A stretch of DNA of 64,000 nucleotides from Nocardioidaceae bacterium (GTDB taxonomy: Bacteria; Actinomycetota; Actinomycetes; Propionibacteriales; Nocardioidaceae): contig CP076053.1 of assembly GCA_018672315.1 (NCBI GenBank), positions 434,001 to 498,000 of the forward strand, written 5' to 3'. This document shows, piece after piece, positions 51,801-58,483 of the stretch (its first letter is position 1; each line of letters begins with the position of its first letter). The notes under the pieces are model-generated. The model was not told the origin of the DNA. It did not search any database and worked only from the letters and a program-made list of their open reading frames with translations. The position numbers were made by a program, and so were the translations under genes.

Positions 51801-52871
51801 CTCGCACCGCAGCCGCAGCGCGACGTCGGCGGGAGCGCCCCAGGCCGGCGGCGGAGCGCCCGGGCCGGTGTACGGCGGACCGGCCGCGAGCTCGAACTCG
51901 GGGAAGTGCACCTCACCCAGCCCGAGGTCGGCGCGCGGGTCCAGCGCGCAGCGGTCGGCGACCAGCCGGGTGCGGGCGAGCAGCCGCTGCGCGGTCGTCC
52001 GCGGCTCCAGCCCGCTCGCGATCGCGACGTCCTCGGCGACGTCGGCCATCTCCTTGCCCGACTTCACGAACCCCTCGGCGTTGCCGCGGTCGACGTGCCG
52101 GGAGTCGAGGGCCACCAGCCGCCGGGCGGCGTCGAGCACGTCGACGGTGGGGGCGTCGCGGCGGTCGGCGTGCCGCACCACGTTGGTCAGCACCGAGGGC
52201 ACCTCCAGGCGGTGGGCCAGCGACAGGGTGCGGGCGGCGTGGGTGGTCGACCCCGGCCCGTCGCCGCGCAGCCGGTGGGAGACGACCTCGACCAGCACCG
52301 ACTCCCGCGGCAGCGCCTCCAGCCACGGCGAGAGAGCCGCCTCGGCGTGGTCGGCGCGGCGCCGGGTCACGGCCTCCCCGACCTCGGAGGCGGGACCGAC
52401 CATCACCAGCAGGTCGCCGTCGGCCGCGTGCTCGGCGATCGTCGCCAGCGTCGCGACGGGGGTGCCGCGCTCCCCGGTCAGGTGGGTCGCGGAGACCAGC
52501 CGGCACAGCGCACCCCACCCGGCACGGCCGGCGGCCAGCACCGTGACGCGGGGCAGCCGGTCGTCGCGGTAGGCGCCGCCGCGCACCGGGGCCGGGGCGG
52601 TCTGCACGCCGCCGGGGCGTACGCGACGCCCCTCGGCGTCCCAGGGCATCGTGCGGGCCACGGCGAGGTCGACGCCCAGCACCGGCCGGACCCCGGCGGC
52701 CAGGCACGCCTTGGCGAACTTCACCGCCCCGTAGGTGCCGTCGCGGTCGGTGAGCGCGAGGGTGTCCATGCCGTGCTCGACCGCCCGCTCGACCAGCGTG
52801 GCGGGCGAGGAGGCGCCGTGCTGCAGGGAGTAGCCCGAGGCGACGTGGAGGTGGACGAAGGCGTCGCTCAC
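48855..52871 (-). CDS. dnaE2: Error-prone DNA polymerase DnaE2
   Basis: C-family polymerase for damage-induced mutagenesis. 1338 residues: PHP domain (AFVHLHVASGYSLQHGAS, altered ligands compared with DnaE1), polymerase core with ARGSGAGSLVTYLLG and aspartates in LPDIDVDVES, SFASFGFCKAHAAAFALPTY, the OB-fold near the C-terminus, and the typical C-terminal RRVLVHSNGFKVSPYADIKPAGE. It is longer than usual because of an Ala/Arg/Glu-rich insertion (roughly residues 960-1060) before the EMDAADRVGAELEILG segment. The GTG start at 52869-52871 overlaps the HEPN gene stop (GTGA). Transcription likely begins at the LexA-controlled promoter near 53760. Confidence 0.95.
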   Translation of the reverse strand: MSDAFVHLHVASGYSLQHGASSPATLVERAVEHGMDTLALTDRDGTYGAVKFAKACLAAGVRPVLGVDLAVARTMPWDAEGRRVRPGGVQTAPAPVRGGAYRDDRLPRVTVLAAGRAGWGALCRLVSATHLTGERGTPVATLATIAEHAADGDLLVMVGPASEVGEAVTRRRADHAEAALSPWLEALPRESVLVEVVSHRLRGDGPGSTTHAARTLSLAHRLEVPSVLTNVVRHADRRDAPTVDVLDAARRLVALDSRHVDRGNAEGFVKSGKEMADVAEDVAIASGLEPRTTAQRLLARTRLVADRCALDPRADLGLGEVHFPEFELAAGPPYTGPGAPPPAWGAPADVALRLRCEAAVGDRYGSVPRQRIWKRLDDELETIRTLGYASYFLTVGDVTDLIRDMGVRCAARGSGAGSLVTYLLGISGVDPLRHGLLMERFLSPLRQALPDIDVDVESARRTEVYEKILARYGGERCVCVSMMDTYRVRHAVRDVGAALGMPPGEVDAIAKAFPHVRARDARTALGELPELRASGLAERRLDLFFDLVERLDGLPRHVAVHPCGVLLSDATLLSRTPVEASYAGFPMSQFDKDDVEDLGLLKLDVLGIRMQSAMAHAVEEVSRVEGERIDLDDESQVPFDDPATFSMISAARTLGCFQIESPGQRELVGKSGIDSFADIVADISLFRPGPVKSDMITPYLEAKQGWRLPSYLHEDLRPILEGTQGVVVFHEQVIEMIATLTGITNAEADEVRRSLGDAEGMAEAERWFIPLALERGYPLPVVERVWSVLRSFASFGFCKAHAAAFALPTYQSAWLKAHWPAHFLAGVLTHDPGMYPKRLILDDARQLGVTVLGLDVDASEQHYRVERLRTGAEVAELDPATHPGEGLPDGRAWGIRIAMSEVKGISEAEVARIVAARPYDSLTDFWQRTQVSRPVVERIVLAGGFDGVYAIGSAAGVGRRAAVTRRDLLLQVAELDRRSRVDARASRGRARGLAGMRARSAPTPASVAAQRAGEAAERCSTEAGIRERAAAQSRATRPVVPVDSVQLALGLGDDPVDRDPDADASSVEGAGQAGSVGLGHGLPEMDAADRVGAELEILGLDASEHLLTSYADFLAALGTTGSQQLLQRRSKAELLVAGVKVATQTPPIRSGRRVIFLTLDDGTGPVDATFFEDAQGPYAATVFHSWLMVVRGELRRTGKRGVSLRATGCWELPALHRLWESEGMDAVLAVMAERPLGFAAGPGEIDPEAVAGAASSRSPRPVMASPSAMGRHDRNGLPPGAGGSPEQRPAAGGMGRRRVLVHSNGFKVSPYADIKPAGESTRSAPRKLWHSSGGSAGA

Positions 52872-53284
52872 GGGGCGCCCCGACCGCGTCCGGCCTGCCG
52901 TGCCACGACCCGCTCCACCGCGGCGAGGAACCGCTCGGCGTCACGGAGCCGGTCGTCGGCCACCCGCACCGGCGACGCCTCCCCGGCCGCGGCCGCGCCG
53001 AGGTCGACGGGCACGGCCAGGTAGTCGGCCCACTCACCCAGCTCGGGCGCCCGACGCGCGAGCACCTCCCAGACGCTGCGCTGCCGGCGACGGGTGCCGA
53101 CGGCGACGGGGCGGGCACGCGAGGCGAGCACCGCCCCGGCCGCACGCACCGCGGCGACCTGGCACAGCGCCAGCCGCGCGCTGGTGCCGGGCTCGAGCCG
53201 GGCGCGCTCGAGCACGTCGTGGGCGTCGCGGAGGAGCCCGGACGGCGCCGAGGTCTGGCTCGAGGTCTGGATCGGGGTCGTCAT
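52868..53284 (-). CDS. SAV_6107-type HEPN protein
   Basis: 138 residues, all helical: LLRDAHDVLERARLEPGTSARLALCQVAAVRAAGAVLASRARP is the hallmark (core LALCQVAAVRAAGAVLASR), with RQRSVWEVLARRAPELGEWADYLA following. HEPN folds often are RNases or nucleotide-binding; here the usual RxxxxH pair is not evident. The gene precedes dnaE2 with a 4-bp overlap, an association conserved in actinobacteria, so it may assist the mutagenic polymerase. ATG at 53282-53284, 5 bp after the DUF6504 gene. Confidence 0.85.
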   Translation of the reverse strand: MTTPIQTSSQTSAPSGLLRDAHDVLERARLEPGTSARLALCQVAAVRAAGAVLASRARPVAVGTRRRQRSVWEVLARRAPELGEWADYLAVPVDLGAAAAGEASPVRVADDRLRDAERFLAAVERVVARQAGRGRGAP

Positions 53285-53289
53285 CGCGC

Positions 53290-53712
53290 TCAGTCCCAGC
53301 AGCCGGCCAGGCGCCAGCGCCCGGTGCCGTGGTCGAGGACGAGATCGAAGACACCGAGGCCCGGGTCCTGCCCGTCGCAGCCGGCCAGCGTCGCCAGGGC
53401 GGCCGCGCGACCGCGGACGGCCTCGACCCGCCACACCTCCTGCTCGCAGAGCAGGTCGCGGGCCAGCACCTGCCCCTCGGCACGGCCGGTGTCGTGGCCG
53501 AGCACCTGCTGGGCCTCGGCCCCCTGCCACCAGGCGCCCGTCTCCACCCAGTGCGCGACCACCTGACGCACCTGCCACAGCCGCCCGCGCAGGAGGAACT
53601 GGGCGGGCGCCGCCTCGCCACCGACCCCCGGGACCCTGTCCAGCTGCCCGGTGCCACCGGTCTCGCCCAGTCCGCTCTTCCGCACCTCGACCGGTTCGTC
53701 GTACCGTCTCAC
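53290..53712 (-). CDS. DUF6504 family protein
   Basis: 140 residues beginning RRYDEPVEVR, with the beta-rich core FLLRGRLWQVRQVVAHWVETGAWW (key FLLRGRLWQVRQVV) and EVWRVEAVRGRAAALA. DUF6504 proteins are small partners seen next to ImuB or dnaE2 genes; no activity is known. The GTG at 53710-53712 follows AGGAGGGG. It is the first gene after the LexA box and so is the best indicator that the cluster is damage-inducible. Confidence 0.85.
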   Translation of the reverse strand: MRRYDEPVEVRKSGLGETGGTGQLDRVPGVGGEAAPAQFLLRGRLWQVRQVVAHWVETGAWWQGAEAQQVLGHDTGRAEGQVLARDLLCEQEVWRVEAVRGRAAALATLAGCDGQDPGLGVFDLVLDHGTGRWRLAGCWD

Positions 53713-53741
53713 TGTCGGCCCCTCCTCGTGTCGGTGTCAGA

Positions 53742-53759
53742 GGTCCTCCCCGGAGGACC
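53742..53759 (-). promoter_or_regulatory. 8-bp dyad between LexA box and first gene
   Basis: GGTCCTCC and GGAGGACC form a perfect inverted repeat with a 2-bp centre, lying between the LexA box and the ribosome binding site. It could be an RNA hairpin in the leader or a second protein site. Confidence 0.6.
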
Positions 53760-53763
53760 GTGT

Positions 53764-53779
53764 TCGAACACCTGTTCGA
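53764..53779 (-). promoter_or_regulatory. LexA (SOS) box
   Basis: TCGAACACCTGTTCGA is an exact match to the actinobacterial/Gram-positive consensus TCGAAC-N4-GTTCGA. It sits 52 bp upstream of the DUF6504 start, so the gene set DUF6504-HEPN-dnaE2 and probably the methyltransferase and dinB should be derepressed on DNA damage. Confidence 0.92.
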
Positions 53780-53858
53780 ACACGGGAGAACGTAACCCCG
53801 CCCACCGACAACCGCCAGGGGTTCCGGCGATTCGCCTCCGCGACACGCCGCGCCCTCT

Positions 53859-53997
53859 CCCGGACACCCGCGTACGCCCCCCCGGAACGCCCGCGTACGC
53901 GCCCCCCCCGGAACGCCCGCATGTGCGGCCGTCCTCGTGCTTGCGCGGGCTTGCAGCACCGCAGGAGCACTTGAACGCCCGCATACGCGGGCGTTCA
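53859..53997. repeat. CCGGAACGCCCGC repeats with a terminal hairpin
   Basis: Three imperfect copies of CCGGA(A)C(G/A)CCCGC(G/A)T(A/G) lie at about 53859-53930. A fourth arm forms a perfect hairpin at 53972-53997, TGAACGCCCGC-ATAC-GCGGGCGTTCA, 51 bp before (downstream of) the flavoprotein gene end. The hairpin may be a terminator for that gene; the repeated arms suggest a dispersed element. Confidence 0.75.
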
Positions 53998-54047
53998 GGG
54001 ACGCCTGGGGCGGCCGGGACTGGGCCGGGACTGGCTGGGTCGGCGCC

Positions 54048-55376
54048 TCAGGCCCGGCCGATCTCCTGGGCCACGAGGGCGGCACCGAGACCGACGAACG
54101 GCGTCGCCGACCCCGGACCGGCATGGGCGCCGGCGGCGAGCAGACCGGGCACCGGGGTCCGCGTGACCAGCCGGTGCCGCAGCGTCGCGCGGCCCTGCCA
54201 CTGCACCCCGTACGCCGATCCGCGCAGGTCCCGCACCTGGTCCACCGGACTCCGCACGACGGTGGTGACGATCTGTTCGCGTACCCCGAGGTCGAGCTCG
54301 TCGAGGCGTCGCAGCACGTCCTCGAGCGTCCCGGCGCCGCGGGCCTGCACGGTCCAGGCCCGCCGGTCGCCGCCCTCGTCCTCCCCGGCGGCGTGCCCGC
54401 GGGTGAGGACCAGCAGCGGGTCGCCGTGCAGCACGGTCTGGGGCGGTACGTCCGGCACGTCGCCCTCGAGGCCGAGGTGCACCACGAACGGCGGGACCAC
54501 CGGGGAGGTGCGTCTGACCAGGGGCGCCGTGGCGGGCATCGACCGGGGGTCCACGCACAGCACCACGTGGTCGCCCGCGACCACCTCGTCGTCGGTGCGT
54601 ACGCCGACCGCCCGCCCGCCCACCACCTCGACGTCGCGGACGACCTCCCCGAGCCGCACCTGCACACCGCGCTGCTCCAGCCGTGCCGCGAGCACGCCCG
54701 CCAGGGCTCCGAAGCCCCCGGCCGACCAGGGCACCGTCCACACGCCCAGCTGCTGCTCGAGGTAGTCGCGCAGCCCGCACCAGGCCGGCACGTCGCGGGC
54801 GGACTGGCCGTCCATCGCGAAGGACCACAGCGCCAACGCGCGCAACCGGTCGTCGCGGAACGCGCCGCGGGTCGCGCGGTCGAGCACGACCCGGGAGGTC
54901 AGGAGCCGGCGCGTGGCCGGGTCGACGTGGTCGGGGTCCCAGACGTGCTCGAACCAGGCGTCACGCAGCCGCTCCCAGGTCTCGGCGTACGACGCGGTCC
55001 ACGCCAGCCACGCGTCGGCCGACCGCTCCCCGAGCGTCCCCGCGAGCGCCTGGTGCTGGACCGACCGGTTGCCGGTGGGCAGCTCGAACCAGGTGCCGTC
55101 GACGGCTCGGTGCCGTCGTGGCGGATCGAGCGGCACCAGCTCGAGCTCACGGTCCAACGGCCGCCCGGACTTGCGGAACAGGTCGCGCAGCACCGCGGGC
55201 AGCAGTGTCGTCCGCGGTCCGGCCTCCCACCGGAACCCGGGCCGTACGACGGTGCCGATCGCCCCGCCGAGCCGTGGCGACTGCTCGAGCAGCACTACCT
55301 CGTGACCCAGCTTCGCCAGCCGCGCGGCGGAGGCGCACCCTGCCAGCCCGCCCCCGATGACGACGACGCGAGACAT
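54048..55376 (-). CDS. FAD-dependent desaturase/oxidoreductase (CrtI-like)
   Basis: 442 residues with an N-terminal dinucleotide-binding motif VVVIGGGLAGCASAARLAKLG and the second glycine motif PRLGGAIGT, and a C-terminal GLLAAGAHAGPGSATPFVGLGAALVAQEI (motif AGAHAGPGSATPFVGLG), the plan of the phytoene desaturase / amine oxidase superfamily. Substrate is unknown; a polyprenyl synthase gene is 1.3 kb away, which makes an isoprenoid substrate imaginable. ATG at 55374-55376. Transcribed toward the SOS cluster promoter, with repeats and a hairpin after its stop. Confidence 0.8.
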   Translation of the reverse strand: MSRVVVIGGGLAGCASAARLAKLGHEVVLLEQSPRLGGAIGTVVRPGFRWEAGPRTTLLPAVLRDLFRKSGRPLDRELELVPLDPPRRHRAVDGTWFELPTGNRSVQHQALAGTLGERSADAWLAWTASYAETWERLRDAWFEHVWDPDHVDPATRRLLTSRVVLDRATRGAFRDDRLRALALWSFAMDGQSARDVPAWCGLRDYLEQQLGVWTVPWSAGGFGALAGVLAARLEQRGVQVRLGEVVRDVEVVGGRAVGVRTDDEVVAGDHVVLCVDPRSMPATAPLVRRTSPVVPPFVVHLGLEGDVPDVPPQTVLHGDPLLVLTRGHAAGEDEGGDRRAWTVQARGAGTLEDVLRRLDELDLGVREQIVTTVVRSPVDQVRDLRGSAYGVQWQGRATLRHRLVTRTPVPGLLAAGAHAGPGSATPFVGLGAALVAQEIGRA

Positions 55377-55419
55377 GCGGGCAACCTAACGGGCAGCCCG
55401 CCACCTCACGTGGCAGGTC

Positions 55420-55584
55420 TCAGGACTCGGCGCGCGGCAGGTCCAGCTCCTCCAGCGCCCCGTCACGCTCGAGCGCCTGCACGAGGCCCCCGACGAACGG
55501 GATGACATCACGCTGTGGCTGCTCGGTGGCGTTCACGCCCTCGACGTCGGCCATCATCACGGACTCGTCGTGCTGGGTCGCCAT
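55420..55584 (-). CDS. Small acidic protein, 54 aa, unknown
   Basis: An ORF below the usual size cut-off: ATG at 55582-55584 with GGAGGAG nine bases upstream, stop at 55420-55422. The protein is acidic, rich in Glu, Asp and Val, with VIPFVGGLVQALERDGALEEL as a probable amphipathic helix, one predicted soluble domain, no cysteine and no signal peptide. Codons follow the host pattern (mostly G/C third positions). The spacing to the flavoprotein start (43 bp) suggests the same operon. I know no family for it; a ribosomally made peptide precursor is not indicated since no modification genes are near. Confidence 0.65.
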   Translation of the reverse strand: MATQHDESVMMADVEGVNATEQPQRDVIPFVGGLVQALERDGALEELDLPRAES

Positions 55585-55660
55585 GCTGGGTCGCTCCTCC
55601 GGTCGGGCCCGAGTCGTCCTCGGGGGGTCCTCCCGACCATTCCACCCACGAGCGCGTACG

Positions 55661-55678
55661 AAAAGCCCCGGCGCGGGG
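55661..55678 (-). terminator. Intrinsic terminator of metF
   Basis: On the minus strand CCCCG-CGC-CGGGG is followed by a short U-run (CTTTT), starting about 12 bp after the metF stop. It is the only terminator here with a clear U-run. Confidence 0.75.
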
Positions 55679-55689
55679 ACGGCACCCGC

Positions 55690-56571
55690 TCAGACCAGCG
55701 TGCCGAGTCCGGACCAGATCTCGCGTGTCGCCGTCGAGCGGTTGAGCGTGATGAAGTGCAGGCCGGGCACGTCGCCGGCGAGCAGCTCCTCGCACAGCTC
55801 GGTGGCGATGGCGATGCCTTCCGCGCGCAGCGCCTTCGGGTCGTCCTCGTGGGGCGCGAGCCGCGCCCGCACCTCGGCGGGGATCTCGGCGCCCGAGAGC
55901 TCGGCCATGCGCTCGACCGAGCGGAGGCTGAGCACCGGCATGATGCCCGGGATGATCGGGATGTCGACGCCCTGGTCGCGGACGCGGTCGACCAGCTCGA
56001 CGTAGTCGCGGGCTCGGAAGAAGAACTGCGTGATCGCCAGGTCGGCGCCGGCCCGGGCCTTGGCGGCCAGCACCTCGGCGTCGCGCGCGAGGGACTCCGA
56101 GCGTGGGTGCTTCTCGGGGAACGCGGCCACGGTCACGTGGAAGTCGCCGACCTCCTTGGCCAGCTCGACCAGCTCCGTGGCGTACTGCAGGCCCTCGGGG
56201 TGAGCCACCCACTCCGCACCGGGGCCTTCCGGCGGGTCGCCGCGCAGGGCGAGCACGTGGCGTACGCCGGCGTCGGCGTACTGCCCCAGGATCGTGCGCA
56301 GCTCCTCGACGGAGTGGCCGACGCAGGTCAGGTGCGCCATCGGCGTCAGCGAGGTCTCGCGCGCGATGCGGGCCGTCACGCCCACGGTGCGGTCACGGGT
56401 CGTGCCACCGGCGCCGTAGGTGACGGAGACGAAGGTGGGCTGCAGCGGCTCGAGCTCACGGATCGCCGTCCACAGCTGCTCCTCGCCCGCCTCGTCCTTC
56501 GGGGGGAAGAACTCGAAGGAGAACGAGCGCCGTGCGGGCCGCGTGGGATCCGAGGCATCCAGGACCGTCAT
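55690..56571 (-). CDS. metF: Methylenetetrahydrofolate reductase
   Basis: Flavoenzyme that reduces 5,10-methylene-THF to 5-methyl-THF for methionine synthesis. 293 residues as in the bacterial enzyme: SFEFFPPKDEAGEEQLW, FVSVTYGAGGTTRDRT, HLTCVGHSVEELR, VLALRGDPP, ITQFFFRARDYVELVDRVRD (core TQFFFRARDYVELVDR) and PIIPGIMPVLSLRSV. Start at ATG 56569-56571; the longer frame overlaps the divergent gene. It is 85 bp from the divergent polyprenyl synthase, in the same metF / synthase / Rv2175c / PknL order known around Rv2172c-Rv2176 of Mycobacterium tuberculosis. Confidence 0.93.
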   Translation of the reverse strand: MTVLDASDPTRPARRSFSFEFFPPKDEAGEEQLWTAIRELEPLQPTFVSVTYGAGGTTRDRTVGVTARIARETSLTPMAHLTCVGHSVEELRTILGQYADAGVRHVLALRGDPPEGPGAEWVAHPEGLQYATELVELAKEVGDFHVTVAAFPEKHPRSESLARDAEVLAAKARAGADLAITQFFFRARDYVELVDRVRDQGVDIPIIPGIMPVLSLRSVERMAELSGAEIPAEVRARLAPHEDDPKALRAEGIAIATELCEELLAGDVPGLHFITLNRSTATREIWSGLGTLV

Positions 56572-56656
56572 GGGCTCCACGATAGGCGCGCGGTCCGCGG
56601 ACTGGACCTCCCGACCGCCGGATGAGACGAACCCGACCCGGCCGTAGGCTCGCCCG

Positions 56657-57763
56657 GTGACCTCGAGCTGGGACGCCGCCGCCTTCCGCGACCGCGTCGC
56701 TGCGACGCTGACGGAGGCCCTCGACGAGTTCGCCGGGCGCCTGGCCCCGCTGGGCCCTGACGTGGCCCTGCTCGTGGACGAGGCGCGGGCCCTGCTCGCG
56801 GGCGGCAAGCGGCTGCGGGCGGCGTTCTGCTGGTGGGGGTACGTCTCCGTCGGCGGCAGCATCGGCGGCAGCGTCCACGGCGGGGTCGACCCGGCCGACG
56901 AGCCGGGCCTGCTGCGGGCCTGCGCGGCGCTCGAGGTGCTGCACGCGAGCGCCCTGGTGCACGACGACTACATGGACGCCTCGGCCACGCGGCGCGGTCG
57001 CCCCGCCACGCACGTCGCCTTCGCCGACCGCCACCGCGAGGCGGCCTGGCGCGGCAGCCCCGAGACGTACGGCGCGTCCGCTGCGATCCTGCTGGGCGAC
57101 CTGCTGCTGACCTGGGCCGACGAGCTGCTGCGGCGCTGCGGCCTGCCCGCCGACCGCGGGGCCGCCGCCCTGGACCTCTTCGACCTCACCCGCAGCGAGG
57201 TCGTCGCCGGCCAGTTCCTCGACGTCTCGGCCCAGGCACAAGGCGGCGACCACCCCGACCCGCTCGGCGCCGCGATGCGGGTGGTGCGCTTCAAGTCCGC
57301 GAAGTACTCCGTCGAGCGGCCCCTGCACGTCGGTGCCGCGCTCGCCGGCGCCACACCGGACCAGCTCGAGGCCCTCAGCGCGTACGGCCTCCCCACCGGC
57401 GAGGCGTTCCAGCTGCGCGACGACCTGCTCGGTGTGCTCGGCGACCCGGCCGTGACCGGGAAGCCCGCCGGGGACGACCTCGTCGAGGGCAAGCGCACGG
57501 TGCTGGTGGCGTACGCGATCGCGCAGGCCCGACCCGAGGACGCCGCGGCGCTGGACGCGGGGCTGGGCACCGCCCTCTCCCCCGAGCAGGTCGAGCGGCT
57601 GCGTCGGGTGGTGCTGGACTCCGGCGCCGCCGACCGCGTCGAGGCGATGATCGGCGACCTCACCCGCCAGGCGCGCGCAGCGCTCGGATCGCCGCGCATC
57701 GGCGATGCAGCGCGCGGGGTGCTCGAGGAGCTGCTCGTCGCGACGACCCAGCGCACCAGCTGA
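56657..57763 (+). CDS. Polyprenyl diphosphate synthase (IdsA-like)
   Basis: Trans-prenyltransferase making a geranylgeranyl-type or longer diphosphate. 368 residues with GGKRLRAAF, the first Asp-rich motif HDDYMDASATRRGRPATH, and the second as FQLRDDLLGVLGDPAVTGKPAGDDL, where the usual DDxxD reads DDLLG (followed by GD), as in some actinobacterial IdsA-type enzymes. GTG start at 56657. Chain length cannot be read with certainty. Convergent with the Rv2175c-like gene 38 bp away. Confidence 0.9.
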   Translation: MTSSWDAAAFRDRVAATLTEALDEFAGRLAPLGPDVALLVDEARALLAGGKRLRAAFCWWGYVSVGGSIGGSVHGGVDPADEPGLLRACAALEVLHASALVHDDYMDASATRRGRPATHVAFADRHREAAWRGSPETYGASAAILLGDLLLTWADELLRRCGLPADRGAAALDLFDLTRSEVVAGQFLDVSAQAQGGDHPDPLGAAMRVVRFKSAKYSVERPLHVGAALAGATPDQLEALSAYGLPTGEAFQLRDDLLGVLGDPAVTGKPAGDDLVEGKRTVLVAYAIAQARPEDAAALDAGLGTALSPEQVERLRRVVLDSGAADRVEAMIGDLTRQARAALGSPRIGDAARGVLEELLVATTQRTS

Positions 57764-57801
57764 CCGGGACCGGCCATCACCAGAGCGGCCCCGGACCGAC
57801 C

Positions 57802-58299
57802 TCAGAACGCCATCATCACCTGCGCCCGCCGCTTGACCTCGCGACCCCGGTTCTCCCGCAGTGCATCGATCGGGCGACCGGGCAGGGTGTCGTCGTCGGT
57901 GAAGAGCCAGGTCAGGATCTCGCGGTCGTCGAACCCGTTGTCGTGCATCATCGTGATCAGGCCCGGCACGCCCTTGACGATCTCGTCGCCGTCGATGAGG
58001 AGCGCCGGCACCTGCTGCCCGGCGCCGGCCTCCGGCACCGCCGCTGCGAGGTGGTGGTCCTTGACGAGCTGGCGTACGCGGGTGGCGGGGATGCCGAGCT
58101 CGTCGGCGACGTCGCCCCAGGTCCACCACTGCCCGACCAGCGCACCGAGGTCCTCCGAGGCACGTCCCCGGGCGGAGGGGTCGACGGCGTCCGAGGCCCC
58201 GAGGGCACTCGGCACACCCTCGGCCGGGTTCTCGCCGTCGTGCAGGTGCGCCTGAGGGTCTGCCTGAAGGTCTGCCTGGGGGTCTGCTGCGTCGCTCAC
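57802..58299 (-). CDS. Rv2175c-family DNA-binding protein
   Basis: 165 residues. The conserved part starts at about residue 52 (LVGQWWTWGDVADELGIPATRVRQLVKDHHLAA) with a winged-helix-like DNA-binding domain and ends in the C-terminal domain DGDEIVKGVPGLITMMHDNGFDDREILTWLF (key GVPGLITMMHDNGFDD). In M. tuberculosis this protein is a DNA-binding substrate of the kinase PknL, whose homologue is encoded divergently here. The N-terminal 50 residues are low-complexity, with a 12-bp repeat (ADPQADLQADPQ). Start GTG at 58297-58299. Confidence 0.88.
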   Translation of the reverse strand: MSDAADPQADLQADPQAHLHDGENPAEGVPSALGASDAVDPSARGRASEDLGALVGQWWTWGDVADELGIPATRVRQLVKDHHLAAAVPEAGAGQQVPALLIDGDEIVKGVPGLITMMHDNGFDDREILTWLFTDDDTLPGRPIDALRENRGREVKRRAQVMMAF

Positions 58300-58483
58300 G
58301 GCGCCACTCTGCCAGGCGTCTCCCGACCTGCGCATCGCCGTTCCTGCGCGCCACGCCGGGCCCGGGAGGGCCGCCTGCTGCGTACGCCGACCTAAGATCG
58401 CGCTGTCGGGGTCTGTCCACCTCGTCCCGTTCCCGGGGCGTGAGGGACACGGTCGCCGGCGCCGAGGACGGTGAGGAGACGAC

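Noticed and set aside
49056-53024. 1322-codon open frame antisense to dnaE2
   Set aside because: Same reasons: composition-driven shadow; dnaE2 on the other strand has complete polymerase motifs.
56572-56656. SAM or cobalamin riboswitch before metF
   Set aside because: The gap to the divergent gene is only 85 bp and lacks the conserved boxes of either riboswitch.
57764-57801. Terminator between the prenyl synthase and the Rv2175c gene
   Set aside because: Only an imperfect GC-rich repeat is present; pairing is too weak to call.
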